A DNA stretch of 64,000 bases, from NCBI GenBank assembly GCA_947650365.1, contig OX393549.1, forward strand, positions 96,702,014 to 96,766,013. Direction: 5' to 3'. This stretch comes from Chamaelirium japonicum. Its lineage: Eukaryota; Streptophyta; Magnoliopsida; Liliales; Melanthiaceae. Under the pieces are notes generated by a model, which worked only from the letters and a program-made list of their open reading frames with translations, was not told the DNA's origin and ran no database searches. Both the position numbers and the translations under genes were made by a program. How positions within the stretch are numbered: position 1 is the first letter of the stretch; every line of letters begins with the position of its first letter. This document shows positions 49,381-61,067 of the stretch, piece after piece.

Positions 49381-51181
49381 TCAAAATTGGGATGGATGAT
49401 CAGTCGTAAAACCCATGCCGCCATTCGACAGCATATGTGCCAACGGGTGATCATCTACCTCCAGTAGTGCGAACTGTGGCCAATTGTCTGCCCCCTCGAT
49501 CGGCATGGGATCGAGTCTCGACACCTCCAACTCCGAAAAATTTAAATCCCTCCAGTACTCTTCTTCCTTGCCGCCGCCGCCAAGGATCGTGGCATCGTCA
49601 ACGGGCATTAATGGGGTCTCGGCCGGAAGGGGTCTCCACAGCTCCAACTACAACAAATCCAAATCCCACCAGTAGTCTTCTTCCTTGCCGCCGCCGCTGA
49701 GGATCGTGGCATCGTCGACGGGCATTAATGGGCTCTCGGCTGGGAGGAAGCTTGTGCAACTACTCATAGCGGTGTCAGCAGACTTGATCATAACCGTTCC
49801 ATCCTCGGCGCTCAGAGTCGTTACCGCCGCTTGATCCCAGCTAGCGAAAGGATCTACAACTTCTTGATCTTCCTGCATGATCTGCATCATCATCAGCTTG
49901 TGAGTAAACGGGCCCACATCCCCGGTGATGGCCGTCTCGATGTCCCAGTACTCTTCTTCCTTGCCGCCGCCGCTGAGGATCGTGGCATCGTTGGGCATTG
50001 GGCTCTCAGCCAGGAGGAAGCTTGTGCTGCTGCTCGAAGCGATGTCAACAGACTTGATCATCACCGTTCCATCCGCGGCGCTCTGAGTAATTACCGCCAC
50101 TTGATCCCAAGCGAAGGGATCCACAAGTTCTTCTTCCTGGCGCCTCATCATCTCGTGGGTAAATGGGTTCACAACCCCGGCGATGGCCGTCTCGACATCC
50201 CAGTACTCTTCTTCCTTGCCGTCGCCGCTGCTGAGGATCATGTCATCGTTGGGCATTGGGCTCGCGGCCGGTAGGAAGCTTGTGCAGCTGCTCGAAGCGA
50301 TGTCAGTAGAATTGATCATCACCGTTCCATTTACCGCGCCGTCGCTTGATCATCCCAAGCGAAGGGATTTACAAGTTCTTCTTCCGGCATCATCATTATC
50401 TCGTGGGTAAACGGGTCGGCGATGACCATCTCGACGTCCCGTACTCTTCTTCCTTGCCACCGCCGCCGCTGCTGAGGATGATCATGGCATCGTCGGGCAT
50501 TGGGCTCTCAGAATCTCGCTGCTTTCTTTTCCTCTTCTTACTGCAGCAAGCTGCCTAGTTGGTGACGCACCTAGCTGGCCTCTTGATTAGACACAGAACC
50601 CACTCGTGAAACTGGGTCCACTCAGGTGCTGCTGCTACCAAAAGCGAGCTCATACTCGTACATTGTCCATCCTATGTTCTGTTTCTCGCCCATGCCGAAA
50701 GACAAGCACCTCTTCCAGGCGACCACGTCACCATTGCAGTTGATCACCAACTCAACTTTGTAGGTGACCCATATTCCAACACCGGCGACACGAGACGGGC
50801 GCGCTCCTCTGCTGTACTTGCGATCCCTCCGAGTAAAGAAGTAGGACTCGGCGACATCCTCTGCAGATCCATAATGCGTACGTCGCCTGTAAGCCTCAAG
50901 ACAAACCCTAATTCGAATTGGGGGTGGAAATTAAAGAGATGGGCAACTTACCAGGGAGGAGATTCCAGGGTTCGGTGATTGTAGACGTCGGCGGTGGCGA
51001 CGGCGTCGGAAGGGAGGGGCTGGCCGGAGATCATGGGGTGAAGGTAGAAAACGATCAGCTCGTCGTCGGTTGGTTCAAACCTAAAACCCACCGGTATCTC
51101 CTTGGCTCGATCTATCCTCTCAATGGGGCTGGCGCGGGTACGTCTATAAATAGACCCATATGATGAAGTCAGTTGCCCCAC
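49381..51181 (-). pseudogene. NAC-domain transcription factor gene, decayed, with repeated C-terminus
   Basis: Exon 1 (51181-50952) has VGFRFEPTDDELIVFYL and SGQPLPSDAVATADVYN, the NAC subdomains A and B. Exon 2 (from 50886) has YFFTRRDRKYSRGARPSR, then WKRCLSF, WTMYEYEL and, in a shifted frame, EWTQFHEWVLCLIKR, which is the end of the NAC domain. A KKRKRKQR nuclear-signal-like block follows after a stop. The C-terminal region repeats an ~88-residue unit with ILSGGGKEEEYWD three to five times. No ATG precedes the NAC domain, at least two frameshifts and two stops interrupt it, and the usual GYWKATG is GIWVTYK. NAC proteins bind DNA as dimers. This copy is probably a pseudogene. Confidence 0.75.
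49640..50510 (-). repeat. ~265-bp tandem repeats in NAC C-terminal region
   Basis: GGAAGCTTGTGCAGCTGCTC-like blocks lie at about 49746, 50012 and 50273 (periods about 266 and 261), with partial units on both sides. Each encodes an acidic SPMPNDATILSGGGKEEEYW-type motif. Confidence 0.85.
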
Positions 51182-51359
51182 TCACTACAACAGTAACAAT
51201 TATTTGCGGCTGAATAACCGGCGGTGACTTCACCGATGGCCACATATGTTCCCTTCAAAATAAAAAAAAAATCAGAATTTTTTTTCGGCCGCCCAACAGC
51301 CGTTAACTTCACCAGATCCGGCGAGTGTCCTGTTCCGCCGCTAACTTCACCCGATCCCG

Positions 51360-51765
51360 GCCGAAAAATCGGCGGCCAGATCCGGCGGGCCGGATCTATC
51401 TCGCGAAGCCGGCGGCCAGCTCCAGGGAGGCCGGATCCATCTCTCGAAATCGGCGGCCAGCTCAATGGGGCCGGATTTCTCCAACACGGCCGCCGCATCC
51501 AGTCGTCTCAGCCGCCGCATCATCGACGAGGTGATTCGGGGGTTTAGGCCGCTGCATAAGCGCCTCTATCTCGGGGGTCCAGCTCGCCGCATCAAAGGGG
51601 ATCTGCTTCGAAGCAGATCCCCCTCTAATTCGGGGATCCATGCCGCCGAATCTGTGGAGCAGGTCGCCGCATGAGAGGTTGGTGGTAATGGCCGCCGCAT
51701 TAGAGGGAATCCAGGCCGCCGCATCTGTGGTGCAGCCGAGATTAGAGTCTTGGCCGCCGCACGTA
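51360..51765. repeat. CACTA subterminal repeats
   Basis: GCCGCCGCAT or a close variant recurs about nine times between 51488 and 51765 at 15-60 bp spacing. Before them, three ~41-bp units begin CGGCGGCCAG (about 51370, 51411, 51452). In En/Spm such subterminal motifs are the binding sites of the TnpA-type protein; that role is inferred here. Confidence 0.75.
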
Positions 51766-51889
51766 AGGTTTTTTCAGCACCAATTTAAGAATTCGCGCCA
51801 AATTTTTTTGCATGCGCTTCAAGTCTTCGACGATCCAGCTTCCATCCCTGGCCTGCGATGAGTTCCCGCGATCGACTTGCATGCCCTGG

Positions 51890-51982
51890 CCTGCGATGAG
51901 CTTCCCCGGCTTCCCTGCTGGTAATCTGGTATGTGCCTCTATCCTCTCTCATCCTCTTCATCCCGGCGACAGTCTACAGATG
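51890..51982. repeat. Direct repeat in CACTA subterminal region, copy 1
   Basis: The block GATGAGCTTCCCC...CCTCTTCATCCCGGCGACAG...CTACAGATGTTG recurs at about 54345-54432 at roughly 90% identity. The core CATCCTCTTCATCCCGGCGA is also found near 52047. Confidence 0.75.
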
Positions 51983-54344
51983 TTGATCAGCATCTGGTAG
52001 ATGCTGATCAGCATATCTATGCTCGATCTCTTCCACCGCCGTTCTATAGTGTTCTCATCCTCTTCATCCCGGCGACAGTCTACAGATCCACCGCCTGTGA
52101 TTGATTGAGGAAATTTCCTGATCGAAGTTCCGGCCTCCACTTTGATTAAGATCTCCCGAGCATTCCGCCAATCCATCAACAGTGCATAATTGGTAAGATT
52201 GTTCGATGATCGAATATCTCTTATTAAACCCTTGCATCGATCATATATCGATAATTTGTCATGTCTCTTTTTGAGTAAGAAGAATATCTGAACCCCTCAT
52301 TTCTATTGCCTAAATGCACACTTTCTCTTTTACAATGTCTGATGCCTATAAGTGATGCAATGAGATGTGACAAATGAGCAAAGAGTAGTATATATGAAGC
52401 ATTGAAAAAGGATGTATTCTTATAGTCCTATTTAAATGCATGACTTTCCTTGCAAGTATTTAACTGCATATCCTTTCCATTTCGTGTTGTACAATACCTA
52501 TCATCTTTACCTACATAAGATGGATGTCAATAGCTTATATCAGTGGGTATTGATGAGTATCGGCTTGTATTTTGGTGTTTCTTATCGAATACAGGGTTAT
52601 GTGTCAACATTATTTGTCGACTGAACTTATATTCAACCAAATCATGCTTCAAAAATTAAGATCACTGTGTTATTTTTAAAATATAATCCAATATTAAGCT
52701 AGTTTTTTGTTAGTTTAATTAATGTAATTCTTTTGCTAAGTGGTGTTCATGAGCTGTACACATGTGTTTTCTCAGAATTCTTGTTTCATTGTTCGAAACA
52801 ACCCTACCTATTAGAAAGAATTAAGAGGACCTAAAGTAGTGTAGTAACCCAAACGTATGTTTTCCTCGTGTATCTTGCTGTGCCAATTTGTTATTTTTCA
52901 CTAATATCTATCGTCCTGTAGACGTGCATTGTGTTGGCAGTTGGCACAGCACAAGGCATGGAACAGTATGGTATGACAACGCATGACTAAGTCAGATCAT
53001 GTCGCCAGGGACACTTGATGCATCCAGAATTCAAGAGCAATGTCCATCTTTGGTTGGGGCAATCTTCATGATAAGTACTAGAAGTTGAGAGATCCCATTC
53101 ATGGGGAGCCGAATTGTGCATGCACGAAATCCGAGGTCCACATTGGGCTTTTATTTGCTGGTTTAGTTATTATTTTTTATTTTGGATTTTTTATGGTAAT
53201 TTTTGCACATGTCAAAACCCAAGTTTTAAGTGTTTCCTCAGTGTCATATGAATCCAAGACCTAAGTGTATTAGGAGTCCAAATCCCAAGTGTATTAGGGG
53301 TCCAAAGTATAGTAGAAGTTGTATTGCTTTGGAGTCTATCAAAGGACCCCAAAGTCTCTATTCTGATTATTGCTTTTGATGATAAAAAAGAAAAATTCTG
53401 CTTCGTAGAAAGGTTGACTGTGGTGGCGTTTCTTCTAAGACCGTGAGAGGTCGTAGGGTACCTGACGAGAGGTTGGCACTGAGAGGCCATAGGGTACCCG
53501 GTGAGAGGTTGACGACGAAAGGTCGCACGGTGAGATGCTCTGTTAATCATCTCTCAAACTATTTTCCTGGAAAAATCTGAACCCATCACCATCGCCATCG
53601 ACCTTTGTTGCCTTTTCTACAAGACCTACAAATTTCACAAAAGTTGAACCTTAAAATCCGTTTGAATAACTATCAAACCCCTCCGAAATCCCTTAAACTT
53701 GATCCTACATAACCCTCATGTAACTATAGACCTTCCCTTGCATCCGGTCATCGAAGTTTGACCCATACTTTCCCACACCTAGATCTACCTCGCTATCAAC
53801 TTTCAACAACATCCGACTCCCGGATTTTAGGAATACAACAAAATAGTACCATGATGTGGTCAAAATCTGCATGATTATCTTCGGACCCGAATTAATTTTT
53901 TCAACCGTTCAATGGGATATTACTTCGGGTCGTCTTCTCTAAATTTGATGATCCATGGCTCGTTTTGATGTTTGTCTTGTATCGGTTCTTCCTATCATGT
54001 TCGTGCCTTACTCCAGTAGGCCTTGAAAAGTAGAATTGACGTTTACCTTTTTCACATAGAGCGAGTTCGTTGGTTTTGGTGGGACCCCTCACTCTTCTGC
54101 ATCAAATAACCTATTACCTCATGGAATAATGTTCCAACTGGGATGACAATGTTGCTTTACAAGAGGCGTGTTGAGGCACATATGCGTTATGTTGTCGAGA
54201 GACAACTAATAAATGAAATGACAAGGTGAAGGAAAAGATAGAGACTACGACTGCGGAGGGCAGTGTTATGAGAAGCGGACCGGACCATTTAGTCGAACCG
54301 GTGAACTGGTTCCTACACCGGTCCGGTTACGATTCTCTTCATCC

Positions 54345-54432
54345 CGGCGATGAGCTTCCCTCCCTGGTAATCTGATATGTGCCTCTATCCTTACTCATCC
54401 TCTTCATCCCGGCGACGGTCTACAGATGTTGT
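54345..54432. repeat. Direct repeat in CACTA, copy 2
   Basis: The partner of 51890-51982. The 2.3 kb between the copies (51990-54340) contains no gene that I can support, only a short 35-bp triplication near 53440-53530 (GAGAGGTCGTAGGGTACC-like). Confidence 0.7.
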
Positions 54433-54579
54433 TCTTTAATCCTCGACTTACAACATTCAGATGGTAGTCAAATCTGCAGTGATATTACTGCCGCTTGCAT
54501 CCTCAGTCATTTGTAACTTCCTTCTCCAAGACTAAATTTTCCTGATGTGATTTTGCTTACATCCTAGGGTTGAATATTG

Positions 54580-54598
54580 GATGTGTGTGTGTGTGTGT

Positions 54599-54666
<68 letters not shown>
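54580..54666. repeat. (GT)n(GA)n microsatellite
   Basis: A GT run passes into a long GA run ending at about 54665. Confidence 0.95.
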
Positions 54667-54668
<2 letters not shown>

Positions 54669-54946
54669 AGTGATAAATGTTTGAAGAACCAAGCACAAAG
54701 ATTGAAGATTTGGTTCTAGAATATCAAAAATTTTGGTTTTTTAATTTTTATTGATTATATTTAAAATATAGTACACGATATCAACTGCACATGCACACTA
54801 GGATATCATAAGTTAGAATTTCCGTTCGATGGGGTCGTGAGCAATCAGTAAACTCGTAACTTTACAGTCAGCTGATTCACTTGTTAGTTGACTCGAGTAC
54901 TGTTACGTTTTGTAAGATAGCAACGACAGTCGAATTGCCCGAAATT

Positions 54947-55023
54947 GTTTATATATAGAACCCTTATAGTTTGGCCGATAGTAGTGGTCATCGACCAAAG
55001 TATATGCGGTTCTATATATAAAC
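54947..55023. other. 77-nt hairpin
   Basis: GTTTATATATAGAACC (54947-54962) pairs perfectly with 55008-55023. The inner part TTTGGCCGA also pairs with TCGACCAAA. The fold resembles a small-RNA precursor in length, but no such function is shown. Confidence 0.6.
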
Positions 55024-55038
55024 AGTTTCACTGGGCGG

Positions 55039-55272
55039 CACTAGAATGCCAAGGTCTCTTAATAGTCGCTATGTTCTTGGTATTGTTCTATTTTGAGAAA
55101 TTTCATCAGCACTCCCTATATGTTCTCTGGGTACATAGTTAGACACGGTGGCTCCGTTGCCCTTAGTCTAACTCTGTGTACTTGGAGAACTGTAGGGAAG
55201 TTCTGCCGAAATTTTCTCGAAATAGAGCATGCCAAGAACTAGCGGCTATTAAGGGGTCTAGGCATTCTAGTG
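55039..55272. mobile_element. CACTA-ended hairpin (possible CACTA MITE)
   Basis: Arms of about 106 bp (55039-55144 and 55166-55272) pair at roughly 80%. The outer ends are CACTAGAATGCC and its complement GGCATTCTAGTG, so the fold has CACTA termini. The flanking trinucleotides (CGG and TGT) do not match. Confidence 0.6.
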
Positions 55273-55503
55273 TGTGTATAGGACATATCACCCTGTAGGT
55301 GTTAATAGGAAGCATGCATTGAAAATATCAATTAATTTAAAAATTATAGTTCACAATATAAAATTATAAATCCAAACCCTTTAACCGTAACCTTCAACCC
55401 TAAGCAAATACAATTTTATTATATTTTCTTTCATCCTAAATATGTAAATGATATTTGAGCGCTAATGGTTTATGTTGTTATGTTAATGAAGGTACCTAAC
55501 GTC

Positions 55504-58500
55504 ATGGATATGAGTTGGGTTGACAGTAATCGGGCTAGTGCAGAATATATGAATGGGGTTCATAATTTTGTTGATTATCTATTTAGCAAAGAAGCATATG
55601 GGGACAGGGTTCTTTGTCCTTGTAAACATCATAGGACAGCTCGATATCAATCACGTGATGATGTAATTGCTGATTTATTTCAGTTCGGAATAGAACCTGG
55701 GTATAGAACATGGAAGATGCCCGATGAATCTAGTGATCCGCCTCAGAAACTTCCTGAAACAGAAATAGATAACATGCACGGGCTCATAGATGCTGCTTTT
55801 GGAATGCATACTATATCTGATGATAACATGGAAGATGAACCAGTAGTACGTGATCAAGATCGGATGGGCAGTGATTCAGATCAGTATACTCGAGTTTTTA
55901 ATGATGCATCACATAAGTTATATCCTGGTTGTAATAAATTCACGACACTATCATTCATTGTTAAACTGTTGCATATCAAGTGCCTAAATGGATGGAGCAA
56001 TAAATCGTTTAAAATGTTGCTAGAACTACTTAATGATGCTCTCCCTGATGGCCACACATTACCTTCAGATTACAGCAAGTGTCAAAAGATTATTCGGGAC
56101 CTTGGCCTTGACTATCATAAAATAGATGCATGCAAAAATGATTGCATTCTGTACTGGAAGGATAATCAATCAAAGACTCATTGTCCAACATGTGGTCAAT
56201 GTAGATGGAAAGAGACTGGTAAAAAAATTCCAGAGAAATCCCTACGTTATTTTCCATTAAAACCAAGATTGCAACGACTGTTTATGTCGGAAAAGACAGC
56301 TGCAGACATGCGATGGCATCATGATAAACGCGTCGATGATGGTGTGATGAGACATCCTGCAGATTCTCAGGCATGGAAGCACTTTGATCAGTTGCATCAG
56401 CAGTTTGCTTGTGATTCACGGAATGTCAGACTCGGTCTAGCAAGTGACGGGATGAATCCTTTCGGAAACATGAGCATCTCTTACAGCACATGGCCGGTTG
56501 TTCTCGTTCCATATAATTTACCACCGTGGATCTGCATGAAACAAACTAATTTTATACTTTCAATGATTATACCTGGACCACGTGCTCCTGGAAATGCAAT
56601 CGATGTCTATCTACAACCTTTAGTTGAGGAGTTGAAGGATCTATGGGAAGTTGGTATTGAAACTTATGATGCATATGCCCGGAATAATTTCCAATTGCAC
56701 GCCGCTTTAATGTGGACAATCAATGACTTTCCAGCATATGGTAACCTATCCGGATGGAGCACCAAGGGTCATTTGGCTTGCCCGGTATGCAATGAGGATA
56801 CTACATCACGACAATTGAAGAAAAGTAAAAAACAATGTTATATGGGCCATCGAAGATTCCTGCCATTTAACCATAGGTGGCGCATGTGGAAAAAATCATT
56901 TGATGGGAATTCAGATAGAAGGCGGCCACCGAATCATTTGTCTGGTATTGATGTGCTTCAGCAGTTACAACACATGCCACCTGTGATGTTCGGAAGAATA
57001 CCAGGTAAGAAAAGAAAAGATCTGCATAAAGAAAAATATTTAGGGTGGACGAAAAAAAGTATTTTTTTCGAACTACCATATTGGAGCAGTAATTTGTTAC
57101 GGCACAATCTAGATGTTATGCATATAGAGAAGAATGTCTGTGAAATTCTCTTGGGGACATTGATGAATATAGCAGATAAAACAAAAGATAATTTAAATGC
57201 TCGATTGGACCTCTGCGACCTAGGTATACGAAAAAATCTTCATCCAATTAAATCAGGTGATGTGTATAAGATGCCAGCAGCATGCTACACAATGGATGCA
57301 AAGGAGAAGCGTGCTCTATGTCAGTTTCTCATGAACATAAGATTCCCAGACAACTATGCATCGAATATATCTCGATGTGTTAATTTTGAAGATCGAAAGG
57401 TTTCTGGTATGAAGAGTCATGACTTTCATGTGATGTTACAACAACTCCTACCTATTGCAGTACTTGATCTCATGCCAGCAAATGTATCTGAAGCAATAAT
57501 TGAACTTGGCATTTTCTTCAAGGAACTTTGCTCTAAATCGTTACGGTTAGACATCCTCGAGAAACTTGACAAGCAAATAGCGATTACGCTTTGCAAGCTT
57601 GAGATGATATTTCCACCGGCATTTTTCGTTGTTATGATGCACCTCCCTATTCATCTAGCCGCGGAGGCTAAGCTTGGCGGTCCGGTTCAATACAGATGGA
57701 TGTACTCCATTGAGAGGTTAGTCATTTAACAACTATAAATATAAGCAAATTACTTAATTAATTAAATTGTTCTTTGCTTTGAAATATTCTATTAGTAATA
57801 TAAATATTTATTTATCAGGTATTTACATACAATCAAGTCGTTTGTACGGAACAAGGCCCATCCGGAAGGATCTATTGCTGAAGGATACATAGCGGAAGAG
57901 TGTTTAACGTTTTGCTCAAGATACCTTTGCGGTATCGAGACCCGATTTAATCGTCCAGAAAGGAATTATGATGGAGGTCAGATAAACCCTGAAGCAACCT
58001 TATCTGTGTTTTCCTCCACCGGTCGTCCAGTCGCAGGAGGTCGCACTTATTACCTTACAAATGCTGAGATCGATCAGGCTCAGTTCTATGTACTACAGAA
58101 CTGCACGGAAGTCTATCCATACATTGAGTAAGCTTATTCTAAGTATTTACTTGGTTTAAAATGTCATTAATTAATTAATTAGACTTGGTTTAAAATATCA
58201 TTAATCTATGGTTACTATGATTCATGATTATAGACAACACATTGAGGAGATCAGAAGATCTGGTGTGAGGAACATTGAAAAGGAGCACATGAACACATTT
58301 TCAGAATGGTTTAAAATACATGTATAAATTCTTATTAAATCTTGCAATATAATTTTATCATACCAATTAAATGATATATTAAGATTATCAATCCTATTAT
58401 GATACAGGTTGAAACTTTAGACGTTACTGAAGAACTAAAATTACTGGCAAGGAGCCCTCATCGTGAAGCAAAAATTTACGATAGCTACAATGTAAATGGT

Positions 58501-59279
58501 TATAGGTTCTCCACAGAAGCGTCTCAATTGTATAGAAAAACTCAAAACTCTGGCATTCATGTTAAGGGAGATGATACCACTAGCAGCACTGAAAACTTTT
58601 ATGGTGTTCTTCAACAAATTTTGGAGATTTTCTATTCCAGCACTCTGCGTATTGTGTTGTTTAAATGTAAATGGTTTAATGTTGAGGATCGTCGGAACGG
58701 GTACAGAAAAAGAATGGGTATGGAAAGTGTAAACATTACACGCAATGCATACGAGAACCAACCATATGTGTTGGCATCTCAGGCTATGCAGGTTTTCTAC
58801 GTTAAGGAGATAAAAGACCCGAAATGGCATGTCATATTGAAGACGCAACCCCGAAACTATTACAACATACCTCTTGTGGATCAATCGAATAGAGAGTCTG
58901 AAATAGAAGATCAGCCTTATCAGCAGGATGTGAATGATGATATCCCCATTCCTTCTACTTCTTGTGCATTAGATATCGAAGACGACATGGATTGGGTAAG
59001 AAATGATATCCCTCCAGAAGTCTTAGCATCTCACTACGGTGAAGGTAAGGCTTACAACACGTCATAACCCCTTTTTATCTGAAGAGTATTTAGTGTTTCA
59101 TATTACCTCTTCATACCGAGAACACTGTTTTTGTTATGAATTGTCTTATAGTTTGACATTTCCTTGTTGTTTTCCTGTTACATCATTATTGCTTTTACAA
59201 TCAATCTGAATCGGTTTTGCAATGTTACTTTTGTTTGATTTGTCCTCTAGGTCCTTCCCATTTCCCCCCAGCTTGTTAA
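55504..59279 (+). CDS. CACTA TNP2-type transposase, apparently intact
   Basis: Five exons with GT-AG borders (55504-57716, 57819-58127, 58234-58321, 58408-59044, 59251-59279) sum to 3,276 bases, giving 1,091 residues and a stop with no break. The start is the ATG before SWVDSNRASAEYMNGV, the usual N-terminus of the transposase-associated domain. The Transposase_21 core follows (CPTCGQCRWKETGKKIPEKS; GMNPFGNMSISYSTWPVVLV; LRHNLDVMHIEKNVCEILLG). Then come DUF4218 (HPEGSIAEGYIAEECLTFCS) and DUF4216 (FYVKEIKDPKWHVILKTQPR). It catalyses excision and insertion of the element. Exon joins are by eye; the last small exon is the least certain. Confidence 0.88.
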
Positions 59280-60126
59280 TCTTCCCTTGGATAAGTTCCA
59301 AGCTGCACTTACTCGTGTATTGCAGGTATTCTTATTTTTAAAGGAATATTATTTCTTGTTAGTGTGTGTATATACTAAGCCTTGAATATGTTAGATTTAT
59401 CCTTTTTTGTGGTATGTTCACCTTGGGCGACCCCATCTCATGTACAGATATATAGGGCCATTGCCCCATTGAGTGAAATTAATTGCCATGTCTTTAACTA
59501 TGTGTATGGGAATTTTTAGTTTTGAACGCAAAATATATATAGTTAATAAACAGTCATAGTAAAGCAACGGAGGATAACAACTACAATGTTACTAAGACGA
59601 AAAAATTAGGGCTCATTAGAGATAGAATCATAGAAAACAAGAAAAAAAATTCCTAAATTGGAGATTCAAGAATGAAACAGAGGGAAATAGATGAATATAT
59701 AGGGAGTAAGACAGGAGGGGATAGAGAGAAGGATGACAGACTATTTATCAATGGCCTTCGGTGGTCGATGTTGGCCGTCAGTGGTTCCTCCGCTCTCTCT
59801 GTGAAACATTAAAAGAAGGGGGTTGGGGTTTTGAGTCTGTATATAGGGGGGAGGGGGGTGCTGAGCTAAGCTGGCTGCCTAGGTCGCCTCCTAGGCGATT
59901 CAGCCCGAACTTGGCACCAAAATGTGTCCATGGACATAAAATGGGTGTAAAGGAAGATAAGAATGTTGCAATGAACACATGGTAAAACCAAGAACGATAG
60001 GACTATAATGTGCATATTTGAGGAGGCATAGGAGTCAAACTGATAGGATAAAGCTTTATCAACTGAGATATGGGCATTGTAACCATTGTTTATGAAATAG
60101 GTGAAGTGGCACCAAGAAGGAGAGGC
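59280..60126. other. Unassigned CACTA interior
   Basis: AT-rich DNA after the transposase with a G-rich tract near 59850 (GGGGGGAGGGGGG). No gene is supported; short frames near 59761 and 59866 lack any family features. Confidence 0.4.
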
Positions 60127-60180
60127 CACTACAACATGAACAAACATTTGCGGCTACATAATCAGCGGTAAGGTCTCAGC
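60127..60180. other. Second CACTA-type terminus
   Basis: CACTACAACATGAACAAACA then TTTGCGGCTACATAATCAGC matches the 51183 terminus (CACTACAACA, then ATTTGCGGCT, then a CGGCGGT-like block). It is in the same orientation as the outer left end, so it may be the left end of a nested relative that carries the SERK pieces. No matching right end was found before 62580. A T-run with a small stem (TCCTCTCCGAGGAGAGGA) at 60222-60260 looks like a LINE or SINE tail. Confidence 0.6.
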
Positions 60181-60612
60181 TAAATAGGTGGACCATCTAT
60201 TTAAATTGTACCAAACTTGACTATCTTTTTTTTTTTTAGCAATTCCTCTCCGAGGAGAGGATGGGATTTACAAAACCTGACTATCAAGTCGAATGAATGG
60301 CTAACAATATTATTTCTGTTTTCCTAAAATGGCAAACCTTGGCCGCTACATAGTTAGGCTAACTGGCTAAGGCTTCTTGCTAGTACTTATGATTTACACT
60401 GTTTTTCTGTATATTCATCCTCTTCTTTTCTTTTATATAAAAGGTCATTTACTTACGATTACCAGAGGGAACATTAACAAAATTAACAATAAAGAGATGA
60501 AGCTTTGTTGAATTACTTTACGGTTTTTTTCTTCTTTCTTGCTTCGATTTATCTCTAGAAGATTCTCATTTCTAACTTTAGCTTTTTTTGTTTCTTGATG
60601 CGGGAGGATAGA

Positions 60613-61067
60613 CGGCTTAACAACAATAGCCTGTTAGGTCCCATTCCTAAATCTTTAACCAACATTGTTGCACTCCAAGTTCTGTAAGTCACTCTGGTCC
60701 TTATTTAATGCGATGGTCTACTCCGTTTTCATTTTGTTAATAGTCTTTTCTCCTGACATGATCAGTTTCTATAATTAACATGCAGGGATCTGTCAAACAA
60801 CAATCTGTCAGGAGAAGTTCCATCTACTGGCGCCTTTTCACTATTCACCCCCATCAGGTGTCTTGTGATTTATTTTGTGAATTGTTTGGGCTTTCTGTGA
60901 CCCTGATTACAATGTTGTTCATTCTAATTTCTAACAAGATAATCAATTTTGTAGTTTTGCTAACAACCCTTTGTTATGTGGCCCGGGTACATTAAAGCCT
61001 TGTCCGGGTGCTCCTCCATTTTCGCCGCCACCTCCGTTTAATCCACCGGCACCACTGTCGGCACAAG
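60613..61067 (+). pseudogene. Captured SERK receptor-kinase exons
   Basis: Three exons with intact borders join in frame. 60613-60683 gives RLNNNSLLGPIPKSLTNIVA. 60786-60857 gives DLSNNNLSGEVPSTGAFSLF. 60955-61067 gives SFANNPLLCGP and the proline-rich PPFSPPPPFNPPAPLSAQG. This is the last leucine-rich repeat plus the Ser-Pro hinge that defines somatic embryogenesis receptor kinases, co-receptors in brassinosteroid and immune signalling. The signal peptide, membrane helix and kinase are absent. The piece sits between the two CACTA genes on the same strand. Confidence 0.9.

Noticed and set aside
51140-51181. Start of the NAC protein at 51181
   Set aside because: The codon there is GTG, not ATG, and a TATA-like CTATTTATAG lies just downstream, so a real start is not visible.
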